Positions 37,051 through 44,910 of a stretch of DNA of 54,767 nucleotides are shown in pieces (the first letter of the stretch is position 1; each line of letters starts with the position of its first letter). The notes under the pieces are model-generated. The model searched no databases. It worked only from the letters and a program-made list of their open reading frames with translations, and was not told the origin of the DNA. The translations under genes were made by a program, and so were the position numbers. Source of the stretch: an uncultured Planctomycetales bacterium (GTDB lineage: Bacteria; Planctomycetota; Planctomycetia; Isosphaerales; Isosphaeraceae). Where the stretch lies: the NCBI GenBank assembly GCA_937907525.1, contig CALCIB010000161.1, forward strand, positions 1-54,767, read 5' to 3'.

Positions 37051-37599
37051 ATGGCGGACGTGAGCGATGAAGAGTCGGCGCGGGACGAGCTGGCGATGGT
37101 CGTCGGGCCCTTCCTGCCCCGAATGACCCTGACGGCCCTCCGGATCCTCCACGACGCCGACCTGGCGGCGGACGCCGTGCAGGAGGCGGTGGTCGCCCTC
37201 TGGCGGCGCGACGAGCCGCCCGCGTCGCTCGGGGCGTGGCTGCAACGGGTCGTCACGCTTCGCAGCCTCAGCCTGGCCCGGCGTCGCCGACGACTCCGCG
37301 ACCACGAGGACCGGGCCCGCCTCGGCCGCCCGGAGGGCTCCTCCCGCGACGACCCGGCCGCGAATCTGGAGCGCCGGGACCTCGCCCGGGCCGTCCGGGA
37401 GGCCCTCGTCCGGCTTCGCCCCGAGCATCGCGAAATCCTCACGCTCCGCGACGTCGAGGGCCGCGGCTACGAGGAAACCGCCGACGTCCTCGGCGTCCCC
37501 GTCGGGACGGTGCGCTCCCGCCTCCACCGGGCCCGCGCCGCCCTGGGCGCCGAACTGGTCCGCATGATCCCGGAACTCGACCCGCGCGATCGGGATTGA
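37051..37599 (+). CDS. ECF-type RNA polymerase sigma factor
   Basis: 182 residues from ATG 37051 (an upstream ATG at 36934 would add an Arg/Ser-rich leader). A region 2 segment (LRILHDADLAADAVQEAVVALWRR, then LGAWLQRVVTLRSLSLARRR) and region 4 (LVRLRPEHREILTLRDVEG, YEETADVLGVPVGTVRSRLH) are both complete; region 3 is lacking, as in ECF sigmas. No anti-sigma factor gene is adjacent. The next gene, 61 bp away, is a DUF1559 surface protein, which makes control of that surface operon a reasonable guess. Confidence 0.92.
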   Translation: MADVSDEESARDELAMVVGPFLPRMTLTALRILHDADLAADAVQEAVVALWRRDEPPASLGAWLQRVVTLRSLSLARRRRRLRDHEDRARLGRPEGSSRDDPAANLERRDLARAVREALVRLRPEHREILTLRDVEGRGYEETADVLGVPVGTVRSRLHRARAALGAELVRMIPELDPRDRD

Positions 37600-37612
37600 C
37601 CCCGACGCGGCC

Positions 37613-37634
37613 CGGCGGGCGGACGGTCCCGCCG
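37613..37634 (+). terminator. 7-bp hairpin between sigma factor and DUF1559 genes
   Basis: CGGCGGG (37613-37619), 8-base loop, CCCGCCG (37628-37634), without a T-run. It sits just upstream of the AAGGTG ribosome site of the DUF1559 gene, so it may reduce read-through from the sigma gene or stabilise the downstream mRNA. Confidence 0.35.
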
Positions 37635-37660
37635 CGACTTATCAATCGAAAGGTGTATTC

Positions 37661-38782
37661 ATGTTACTTTTTCAATCCAACCGCGCCCCTCGGGGCTTCA
37701 CGCTGATCGAGCTTTTGGTGGCGGTCGCGATCATCGGGGTGTTGATCGCGCTGTTGCTTCCCGCCGTCCAGGCCGCTCGGGAGTCGGCCCGGCGGGCCCA
37801 GTGCTTGAACAACCTGAAGCAGATCGGCCTGGCGCTGCACGACTACCACGACGTCCACGACGTCTTTCCGATGAGCACGACGTCCGCCGCGGCCGCGCCC
37901 GGCGGGGCGTGTCTCAACGGGCTGTTCAGTTGGCACGCGGCGATCCTGCCGCAAATCGACCGGCAGCCGTTGTACGACGCGATCAACCTCCAGGTGGGCA
38001 ACGCCGCCTCCTGCTCCGACCCGGACGTGGAGATGACCGCGGCGGTCATCCCGGCGACGCACCCCAACGGGACCGCGGCGCGGACGGTCGTCTCGGCGTA
38101 CCTCTGCCCGTCGGAGACGTTCCAGGTCCCCGAGACGATGGGGACGTCGCGACCGGCCCCGCAGAGCTACGCGGGCAACGCCGGCTGGACGCCGGACACC
38201 TCCGGCGCGGTCCCCGGCCCTCGGATGGGGCGGCACAACGGGTTCATCGGCCTGGCCGATCCGGTCGGTCGCGCGGCCTGGCACGTCGGGCCGATCTCGG
38301 CCGCGATGATGAGCGACGGCCTCGGTCAGACCGCCGCCGTCGCCGAGCGCCGGATCCCTCGCGCCACCGACCCGAACGACCTGGAGGCGATGCTCGCCGA
38401 GCCCGAGACCTCGCGGTCGTTCTGCGCCGGGGGGTCGGGGACGTCGCGGACGCTGTCGGCCTGGGGGAGGTTCTGCGGCACGGTCAGCTTTCCGGACCCG
38501 GCCTGGACGGTCTTCCCCGGCCGCGCGTGGATCTCGGGCTGGGGCCACGCCGGCGGGATCTACATGCACGTCCTGCCGGTCAACCGTCGAAGCTGCCACA
38601 TCTACGGCGGCGAGCTGGACGGCAACATCCTCGTCACGCCCGGAAGCGCCCACCCCGGCGGCCTGAACGTCCTGTTCGCCGACGGCTCCGCGCGGTTCGT
38701 CCGCGACACGGTCTCGGACCCCGTTTGGTGGGCCCTGGGCAGTCGAGACGGCGGAGAGGTGGTGAGTTCCGATGCGTTCTGA
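37661..38782 (+). CDS. DUF1559 (SBP_bac_10) protein with prepilin-type N-terminus
   Basis: A 373-residue second member of the family; ATG 37661 has AAGGTG seven bases upstream. The prepilin-like signal is RGFTLIELLVAVAIIGVLIA, followed by ESARRAQCLNNLKQIGLALHDYH. The C-terminus is LNVLFADGSARFV, then WWALGSRDGGEVVSSDAF. It is unlike the first copy in the middle, with several Cys residues (for example SRSFCAGG and WGRFCG). The last 11 bases overlap the start of the lipoprotein gene. Surface pseudopilin-like role as for the family. Confidence 0.93.
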   Translation: MLLFQSNRAPRGFTLIELLVAVAIIGVLIALLLPAVQAARESARRAQCLNNLKQIGLALHDYHDVHDVFPMSTTSAAAAPGGACLNGLFSWHAAILPQIDRQPLYDAINLQVGNAASCSDPDVEMTAAVIPATHPNGTAARTVVSAYLCPSETFQVPETMGTSRPAPQSYAGNAGWTPDTSGAVPGPRMGRHNGFIGLADPVGRAAWHVGPISAAMMSDGLGQTAAVAERRIPRATDPNDLEAMLAEPETSRSFCAGGSGTSRTLSAWGRFCGTVSFPDPAWTVFPGRAWISGWGHAGGIYMHVLPVNRRSCHIYGGELDGNILVTPGSAHPGGLNVLFADGSARFVRDTVSDPVWWALGSRDGGEVVSSDAF

Positions 38783-39248
38783 GCCTCGCCGATCGACGCG
38801 GGCCGCGGTCGTCGTCTGGGCCTTGATCTCGGCGATCGGCTGCGGCCGCGGCGGCTTCCCAGAGGCGACCGGGCCCGAGGCCCTGGCCCGTCTCCCCGGC
38901 CAGGTCGCCGAGTTGGTCCCCGAGGACGCCGTCCTCTGCCTGGACGACGCCCGCTCCGACGGCTCCCATCGAATCTGGATTCTCAGGCGCCCCGGCGGGA
39001 CCTGGCTGACGTTTCCGACGGCCGGCCCTCGCGGCAAGTCGGCGATCCAGACCGAAACCCACGAGACGCCCGCCACGGCGCTGACGGGCGTCCTTCGGAC
39101 GCGGCTCCCGAGCCTGGACCCCGGCGGGCCGATCGGGGGCCGGTGCCGGTTCACCCACTGGCGGCTCCCCGACGGGGCCGAGGTCCAGGTCCGCGAGCTC
39201 GTCACCGACCGCGGATGGTTCGCCAGCGTCGAGCGCGTGGCGCCGTGA
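38772..39248 (+). CDS. Small lipoprotein overlapping the DUF1559 gene
   Basis: A 158-residue protein whose ATG lies 11 bases before the end of the DUF1559 gene, so the two are coupled. Arg-rich start, hydrophobic stretch and lipobox ISAIGC (Cys about residue 24) mark it as a lipoprotein. The rest is a small mixed domain (VLCLDDARSDGSHRIWILRR and HWRLPDGAEVQVRELV). No family recognised. It parallels the lipoprotein after the first DUF1559 gene but is twice as long and unrelated in sequence. Confidence 0.8.
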   Translation: MRSEPRRSTRAAVVVWALISAIGCGRGGFPEATGPEALARLPGQVAELVPEDAVLCLDDARSDGSHRIWILRRPGGTWLTFPTAGPRGKSAIQTETHETPATALTGVLRTRLPSLDPGGPIGGRCRFTHWRLPDGAEVQVRELVTDRGWFASVERVAP

Positions 39249-39369
39249 CGAGACGACGACGCGGCCCGGATCGGCCGCGCGTCCCGGCCGTCGCGATCGG
39301 TTTCGCGGCGGCCTTCGACGACGGCCCCGCCGTCGCGACGACTCCTTGTTGATTTTGGAGGATGAGAAC

Positions 39370-40146
39370 GTGATTCAGCGTCTGTCGAGCTTCGTGAAAC
39401 TCGCCGCCCTGGCCGCGGCCCCGGCGATCCTCGCGTCCCCGTCGGCCCGAGCGGGCTTCGACGCCTACCTGTACTCGGCGGGCCACGCCGACATCCAGGT
39501 CGGGTACGAGAACGGCGAGTTGACCATGTTCTACGAGTTGTCGGGAAGCGCCAAGGTGAACGGCGCCACGCTCTCGACCGAGATGGACGCCGCGCCGACG
39601 GACGTCTCGGTCGTCATCCCGGAGACGGCCCTCGTCACAGGCGACGGTCGGCTCCCGTCGCCGTTCGCGGGCGACCCGCTCTACCTCATCAAGGACACCA
39701 GCCAGGGAATCGCGACGCAACCGTATCTCGGTTTCGGGGCGGAGGACATCGATCCCGGGGTCTTCGCCAACGACGCGCTGACCGTGACGCTGACGGGCTT
39801 CGCCAGCAGCGTCACGGGCGGCCAGGCCATCCTGTACGGGTCCGGCTTTTGGGCCTCGCCGAACATGAACACCGCCGACGGCGTCTCCGCGACCGACTCG
39901 ATCACGGTGTACTCGCTGGGCCACGACCACTACAACTTCGGGTTCACGGCGGCGGGAACCTACGATCTGACCTTCACCGCGACCGGAACGCTCGCCGACG
40001 GCGGCGCGACGCTGACCGTGACGGACACCTTCCACTTCGTGGTCGGGGACCAGCCGGCGGCCGTGCCGGAGCCGACGTCGCTGGCGCTGTCCGGCCTCGC
40101 CCTCGGGTGCGCCGCCCTGGTCGCCGCGCGGCGACGTTCGGTCTGA
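39370..40146 (+). CDS. PEP-CTERM protein with choice-of-anchor M-like domain
   Basis: A 258-residue protein starting at GTG 39370, which has GGAGG eight bases upstream. Signal peptide about residues 1-28 (ending SPSARA), then GHADIQVGYENGELTMFYEL and later GHDHYNFGFTAAGTYDLTFTATGT, the two hallmark segments of the choice-of-anchor M (surface-anchored) domain, best known in actinobacterial proteins encoded near metal/haem ABC transporters. It ends with a PEP-CTERM signal (VPEPTSLALSGLALG, then ARRRS). Metal or haem binding is only suggested by that family context. It is on the same strand as the DUF1559/lipoprotein pair, 121 bp downstream. Confidence 0.85.
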   Translation: MIQRLSSFVKLAALAAAPAILASPSARAGFDAYLYSAGHADIQVGYENGELTMFYELSGSAKVNGATLSTEMDAAPTDVSVVIPETALVTGDGRLPSPFAGDPLYLIKDTSQGIATQPYLGFGAEDIDPGVFANDALTVTLTGFASSVTGGQAILYGSGFWASPNMNTADGVSATDSITVYSLGHDHYNFGFTAAGTYDLTFTATGTLADGGATLTVTDTFHFVVGDQPAAVPEPTSLALSGLALGCAALVAARRRSV

Positions 40147-40164
40147 TGATCTCCGCGCCCCCGT

Positions 40165-40187
40165 CGCGCCGCGTCCCGTGCGGCGCG
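40165..40187 (+). terminator. 8-bp GC hairpin after the choice-of-anchor M gene
   Basis: CGCGCCGC (40165-40172), 7-base loop, GCGGCGCG (40180-40187). No T-run follows, so it is a weak terminator candidate at the end of the surface-protein cluster. Confidence 0.35.
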
Positions 40188-40247
40188 GCGGGATCGCCGT
40201 TATGCTGGGGCCTTCGTCCGCCTCAATCCGCGGAGGGAGGCCCGTTC

Positions 40248-40952
40248 GTGTCGGATTCCAGGATACATCGCGGAGCGGCGCCGGGGGATCGGGAGTGGTT
40301 CGGCGCCCAGGCCCTTCCGACGCTGGCGACGGCCGCCGCCGATCTCTCGTGGCTGCTTTCGCGAGGCTACGCGGAGCGATCGGCGTTGAAGCTGGTCGGC
40401 GATCGTCATCGGCTGGTCGAGCGGCAGCGGGCCGCCGTGCATCGCTGCGCAGGGGGCGACGCGGCGGTCGCCGACCGTCGCGGCCGTCGGGTCGGGCCCG
40501 AGGCGCTTCGCGGCCGTCCGCTCCGGATCGACGGCTTCAACCTGATTCTGACGTTGGAGTCGGCCCTGGGCGGGGCGGTGGTGCTGGGCGCGCGCGACGG
40601 CTGCTATCGCGACCTGGCGAGCGTCCACGGGACGTACCGCCGGGTCGGGGAAACCCGCCCCGCGCTGGAGTTGGCGGCGAGGGCGTTGAAGCGCTGGGGG
40701 ATCGGCCCGTGCGTCTGGCTGCTGGACGCCCCCGTCTCCAACAGCGGCCGGCTGGCGGCGATGATCCGCGACGTCGATCCCGGCTTCTCCGCCGAGGTCG
40801 TCCCCGACCCGGACCCCCTGCTCCGCCTCCCCGGCCCGGCCGTCGCCACGGCCGACTCGGGCATCCTCGACCGTTGCGGGTCGTGGCTCAACCTCGCGCG
40901 GTTGATCGTCGAATCCGAGGTCCCGGGCGCGTTCGTGGTCGACCTGGGGTGA
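40248..40952 (+). CDS. DUF434 domain protein
   Basis: A 234-residue protein from GTG 40248, supported by GGAGGGAGG upstream. It shows the DUF434 pattern in order: LKLVGDRHRLVERQRAAVHR, LRIDGFNLILTLESALGGAVVLGARDG (split across the segment), CYRDLASVHGTYRRV, CVWLLDAPVSNSGRLAAMI, VATADSGILDRC and a final AFVVDLG. The Asp-rich conserved positions (DGFN, LLDAPVSNSG, TADSGILD) look like a PIN/NYN-type nuclease active site, but the activity of the family is not established. It converges on the SWIM protein gene with 6 bp between stops. Confidence 0.85.
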   Translation: MSDSRIHRGAAPGDREWFGAQALPTLATAAADLSWLLSRGYAERSALKLVGDRHRLVERQRAAVHRCAGGDAAVADRRGRRVGPEALRGRPLRIDGFNLILTLESALGGAVVLGARDGCYRDLASVHGTYRRVGETRPALELAARALKRWGIGPCVWLLDAPVSNSGRLAAMIRDVDPGFSAEVVPDPDPLLRLPGPAVATADSGILDRCGSWLNLARLIVESEVPGAFVVDLG

Positions 40953-40958
40953 ACCGCT

Positions 40959-43079
40959 TCAGGATTTCCGTCCCAGGGTTTCGTCCAGTTGCTGAAGGAA
41001 CCTCGGCCGGTTGCGGTATTTCTCGCGCGCGGAGGCGACCAGGGCGGACCACTCGTCGTCGCGGCCGAGGGCCTTGTAAATCGGCCGCATCAAGGCGAGG
41101 AGCCGGGCGGAGCGGTCGTAGGCGTGGAAGTCGGCGACTGGGAGCGAACGATCCAGTTCGGCCCGGTAAATCGCCAGGGCGCGCTCGGGATGGGTGGCGG
41201 CGGCGGCCGCGGCGAGGCGGTCGGCGTTACGATCCGGGCCGGCGAAATAATAGGAGGAGGAAGCTCGGGTTCCGGCCTCGGCCGTCATCGCGTCGTGGTA
41301 ATCGAGCGCCGTCTCCACCCGGTCCTCGTCAAGGGCGATGTCGATCAGGACGTCCAGGCGCGGATGCTGGGGGCCGTGGCCGAGACGGCTCGGCGGCTTC
41401 AGAAACGCGACCAGTTCGTCGGGGACCGGCAGCGGCCAGGCGGGATCGACCTTCAGGCCGGCGGATTCGACGGGTTCGACGGACGCCGGCTTCGCGGCGG
41501 CCTTCTTGACGGCCTTCGATTTCGGAACGGCCTTCTTGGCGGTCTTCAACCGCGGGACGGGTTTGGGTTTGGATTCGACCCATTCGTAGGGGGCGCGGCC
41601 GGAGCGGAGGAATTCGAAGGCGGCGGCGCGGACGGCCGGCTCGACGCCCGCCTTGTCCGCGGCTTCCAGCAGGGCCTTGAACGTGGAGACGCCGGGATTG
41701 ATGAGGAAATCCTGGGCGGCGTGGGCGGCGACGACGTCCCAGCGCTCGCGGCGGGCGGCCAGGTCGGCGAGGGTCCTCGCCAGCCTCGCCGCGGTGCCGG
41801 GTTCGTCCTTGACCCGTTCCGCCAGGGCTTCGCGGGCCTCGCGCTCGGCGTCGTCGAGCCGGCCCTGGCCGATCAAAAGCGCGATGAAGCGGTCGCGATC
41901 GCCGGTGGCGCGGGCCTCGGATTCGAGCAAGGCCGGCAGTTCGTCGTCGCGGCCCGCCTTCTCGAGCGCCTCGGCGGCCCAGAAAGCGACGGCCTCGCGC
42001 TGGTAACGGGTCTCGAAGTCGCGGGTCTTCGACGCGGGGAGGGCCTTGAGGCGGGCGAGCATGACGTCGGCGACGACCGACCAGTCGGCCGGCGGGGGTT
42101 CGGGGTCGAACACGGGGTCGGCCGCGTCGTCCACGACGTCGGATGGCTCGTCGAGATCGGCGTCGATCGCGAACAACAGCCGGTCGGGGCCGGACATGGA
42201 GGATTTGGCGACGGCCTCGAAGACGACCTTCAGGCAGCGGTGGAGGCGGTCGTTGGTCTCGCCGTCGTCGTTGGCGCGTCCGAGTTGTTGGAACCCCTTT
42301 TCGAGCAGGACGCGACCCAGGGCGACGACGTCGTCGGCGCGTTCGAGTTCCAGCAGTCGGCGGAGGACGCGCTCGACGGGGCGGTAATCGGGCAGTTCGC
42401 CCTCGTCGTCCCAGTGGTTTCGCCAGGGGTCGACGGACGTCGCCTTCTTGATCGCGCGGCGGGCCTCGGCGATCAGGTCGACGGGGCCCGTCTCGTGGAG
42501 GGCGACCTCCTCGCGAAGCGCCTCGTAGACTTCGGGAAGGCCGTTGGCGATCGCCAGGAGTTTTTCGACGAGTTCGGCGTGGGGCGTGGCGAGGAGGCGG
42601 GCGCGGATCCGTTCGTCCCACGCCTTCGAGGCCAGTCGCGAGCGTTTCGGCCGCGGCTCGTCCTCGTAAGCCTCGTCGTAAGGCTCGTCGAGATCGTGCC
42701 AGCGGGGATCGTCCTCGTCGGCCTCGGGGACGTCGCGGCCGGCGGCCAGGGCGCGCAGGTACTCGACGATCGTCGCCACGGCGTGCTTGCAGGCGACGCC
42801 GACGGGGCAGGTACACGACGACTCCGGCCGCGGTCGATCGCTCTCGCCTTCGAGCCGGACGTGGGTCGCGTAGTCCTCGGTCCCGGCGACGGTCGCCAGC
42901 AGGCCGCCGTCCCTGGTCACGGCGAGATCGCCGACCCTCCCCTCCGTCTGATACTTCTTCCCGCGCTCAACGGTCTTCGCCCCCGCCCAGTCCTCCAAAT
43001 CCTCCCAGCGAACCGCCCGCCAGGGCGACTCGGGCTTCGCCTCCGATGCGTCCGGACTCGCGTCCTTCGATCGCGGCAT
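40959..43079 (-). CDS. SWIM zinc-finger protein
   Basis: A 706-residue protein from ATG 43079 (AAGGAACCCAGC upstream). The SWIM metal site is C89-T-C91...C97-K-H99, within an N-terminal domain that also has the WEDLEDWAGAKTVERGKKY segment typical of this family. An acidic stretch (about 115-145) follows, then several hundred residues of helical TPR-like repeats (for example GRLDDAEREAREALAERV) and a Lys/Ala/Pro linker near 530-555. SWIM domains bind DNA or proteins. It lies 26 bp after the TOPRIM-type gene on the same strand, and so may be the last member of the gyrA-ATPase-TOPRIM run. The function of long SWIM proteins is unclear. Confidence 0.85.
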   Translation of the reverse strand: MPRSKDASPDASEAKPESPWRAVRWEDLEDWAGAKTVERGKKYQTEGRVGDLAVTRDGGLLATVAGTEDYATHVRLEGESDRPRPESSCTCPVGVACKHAVATIVEYLRALAAGRDVPEADEDDPRWHDLDEPYDEAYEDEPRPKRSRLASKAWDERIRARLLATPHAELVEKLLAIANGLPEVYEALREEVALHETGPVDLIAEARRAIKKATSVDPWRNHWDDEGELPDYRPVERVLRRLLELERADDVVALGRVLLEKGFQQLGRANDDGETNDRLHRCLKVVFEAVAKSSMSGPDRLLFAIDADLDEPSDVVDDAADPVFDPEPPPADWSVVADVMLARLKALPASKTRDFETRYQREAVAFWAAEALEKAGRDDELPALLESEARATGDRDRFIALLIGQGRLDDAEREAREALAERVKDEPGTAARLARTLADLAARRERWDVVAAHAAQDFLINPGVSTFKALLEAADKAGVEPAVRAAAFEFLRSGRAPYEWVESKPKPVPRLKTAKKAVPKSKAVKKAAAKPASVEPVESAGLKVDPAWPLPVPDELVAFLKPPSRLGHGPQHPRLDVLIDIALDEDRVETALDYHDAMTAEAGTRASSSYYFAGPDRNADRLAAAAAATHPERALAIYRAELDRSLPVADFHAYDRSARLLALMRPIYKALGRDDEWSALVASAREKYRNRPRFLQQLDETLGRKS

Positions 43080-43105
43080 GGCTGGGTTCCTTTCGGTCGA
43101 GCGGC

Positions 43106-43792
43106 TCAGGGAAGCGGCGACGTCCGCGGCGGGAGTTGGAACAGGTCCACGAACCATCTCATGAAATGTTCGCCCGCGGGGAGCCTGGCGTCCAGCGCCC
43201 GCCGCAACACGGCCTGGTGCATCTGAAGGCCGGGAGGCTCGATCCAGGCGAGGTAGGAATGGATCCGCGACTTGTCGAAGTGGGCGTCCGTGTACGACGC
43301 GCCATGACCCCTGGCGTCCCGGCAGGATTCGGCGGCGAAGTCCCAAAGCGGATCGCTCCCCGTCGCGCGCATGAGGCCGAGGAACGTCTCCAGCATCCCG
43401 CGCGATCCGTTGTCGGGCATGATCCAGACGCCGATCCGCTTGTCGCTCCCGACGGCGTGGATCAGGCCCTCCCGGGGAAGCGCCGGGGGAAAGTCGGGCG
43501 CGACCTCCAGACAACGGTCGCGGACCTGGGCCCACCGCGCGCCGAAGTCGTCGTCGGCGTCGACGATGATGCCGAGGTTACGCAGGCCGTCCTCGTTGAA
43601 CTCCGCCTCGACGACGCCGGGCTTGAGTTCGTCGACGCCGTCGAGCGACTCCACGCGGACGACCCAATCCTTCTCCTTGTCGCCCCAAACGACGTGGGCG
43701 TCCATGAAGTATGGGATGACGCGCTTTTCGTCGTCGCCCTCGACCAACAGCTTGTTGGGGTGGGGCGCGTTCGGCTTTTTGGGACGGGGCAT
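43106..43792 (-). CDS. DUF3226 TOPRIM-like protein
   Basis: A 228-residue protein from ATG 43792 (GAGG ten bases upstream); TTG 43798, overlapping the ATPase stop codon, is an alternative start. It has a TOPRIM-type active site pattern: KLLVEGDDEKRV with Glu18, and LGIIVDADDD with Asp78-x-Asp80, followed by GVWIMPDNGSRGMLETFL, which marks the DUF3226 family. The conserved acidic residues suggest a metal-dependent nuclease or primase-like activity. It follows directly after an OLD-like AAA ATPase gene, the common arrangement of split OLD nucleases and of PARIS-type defence systems, although the latter use a DUF4435 TOPRIM partner. Confidence 0.85.
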   Translation of the reverse strand: MPRPKKPNAPHPNKLLVEGDDEKRVIPYFMDAHVVWGDKEKDWVVRVESLDGVDELKPGVVEAEFNEDGLRNLGIIVDADDDFGARWAQVRDRCLEVAPDFPPALPREGLIHAVGSDKRIGVWIMPDNGSRGMLETFLGLMRATGSDPLWDFAAESCRDARGHGASYTDAHFDKSRIHSYLAWIEPPGLQMHQAVLRRALDARLPAGEHFMRWFVDLFQLPPRTSPLP

Positions 43793-43794
43793 GC

Positions 43795-44880
43795 TCAACG
43801 GACCTCGATGCCGCGCTCCGCGGCCGCGACGATCGCCTGTTCGGAGTAAACGACGGCCTCCTCGCGGTCCTTCTCGATTCGGATCAGGACGACGTCGTCC
43901 TCCGAAACGTCCTCGCCGCAGATCGCCGCCAGCGCCTGGCAGCAGTCCCAGCTATGGGTCGTCGCGACGACTTGCACGTTGTATGTTTTCGCGCACCGAT
44001 CCAAGAACTTCCACATCTCACGCAGGACGGTGTAGTGCAACCCGGTGTCGATCTCGTCAACGAGCAACACCGATCCGCTCGACCGCACGGCCGCCAGCGC
44101 CAGCGCGAACAACCGCCAGACGCCGTCCCCCATGCCGCCGATCGGGACGGGATCGTCAAAGCCCTTCAAGCGGACCAGAATCCCCCCCTTCGACCCTCCG
44201 CGCTCGAATCGAGGATTCATCTCCGCGGCGGCCACGGCGACGCGCTCGATCCCAGGGTCGATCAGCCGCATCGCGTCCAGGACCATGTCCTCCTGTGGCG
44301 TGAGGACGATCAGATCGAACAAGGCCGCGGCGTCGGCGGCGGTCAAGGACGTCGCGTTGATGAAGCCGGGTCTTCCGAGAGGACGGCGATCCACGAGTTC
44401 GTACAGACTGGAACTCGCGCGGGGCCTTCCGTCGGGATCCAAGGGCAGCCTCGACTCCTGTCCGGCGACTCCACCCCGGACCAGTGACAGTTTCAAGTCC
44501 CACGGGGTGGATCCGATCAACGTCGAAGGTTCCGACTCGCGGTCCACGACCGTCGCGGTCATGGACCACTCGCCGCGGCCGGCGCGCGCCGACAAGGCGA
44601 AGCGACTTCCGAGCCCCAACGCATGCCCTCGAAACAGGTGGCGGACGTCGACTTCCTTGGGATACGGCCCCGCGTGGTGTGACGGGAACACCTCGTCGCG
44701 TCGTCGCAGGGCGAGCCAGACGGGAGCGAACCCCTCCTGGGACGTCAGAATGTCGACGGCCTCCAGGATGGACGTCTTGCCGGAGTTGTTCATGCCGACG
44801 AGGAGGTTGACGCGGCCCAGGCGGGGGACGCGGAAGCGGTGGAAGCCTCGGAAGTCCTGGATTTCGAGGTTTTTCAGCAT
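43795..44880 (-). CDS. OLD-like AAA ATPase (AAA_15/AAA_21 type)
   Basis: A 361-residue ABC-like ATPase without a fused nuclease domain. ATG 44880 has GGAGG seven bases upstream. Start LKNLEIQDFRGFHRFRVP, Walker A GMNNSGKTS (29-37), a signature-like region GGMGDGVWRLFALALA, Walker B VLLVDEIDTGLHY with Asp275-Glu276, and the H-loop ATTHSWD. This is the RecF/OLD-type ATPase fold. In overlapping OLD-family operons the ATPase loads DNA or senses a trigger and controls its TOPRIM partner, here the next gene, which begins within a few bases of the stop. The gyrA gene lies 30 bp upstream on the same strand. Confidence 0.9.
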   Translation of the reverse strand: MLKNLEIQDFRGFHRFRVPRLGRVNLLVGMNNSGKTSILEAVDILTSQEGFAPVWLALRRRDEVFPSHHAGPYPKEVDVRHLFRGHALGLGSRFALSARAGRGEWSMTATVVDRESEPSTLIGSTPWDLKLSLVRGGVAGQESRLPLDPDGRPRASSSLYELVDRRPLGRPGFINATSLTAADAAALFDLIVLTPQEDMVLDAMRLIDPGIERVAVAAAEMNPRFERGGSKGGILVRLKGFDDPVPIGGMGDGVWRLFALALAAVRSSGSVLLVDEIDTGLHYTVLREMWKFLDRCAKTYNVQVVATTHSWDCCQALAAICGEDVSEDDVVLIRIEKDREEAVVYSEQAIVAAAERGIEVR

Positions 44881-44910
44881 CGCGCGCCCTCCGGGGCCGG
44901 GATCCGGCGG

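Noticed and set aside
43795..44880. Retron or Gabija identity for the ATPase/TOPRIM pair
   Set aside because: No reverse transcriptase, msr/msd-like RNA or UvrD-type helicase gene is near; the ATPase lacks a fused TOPRIM.
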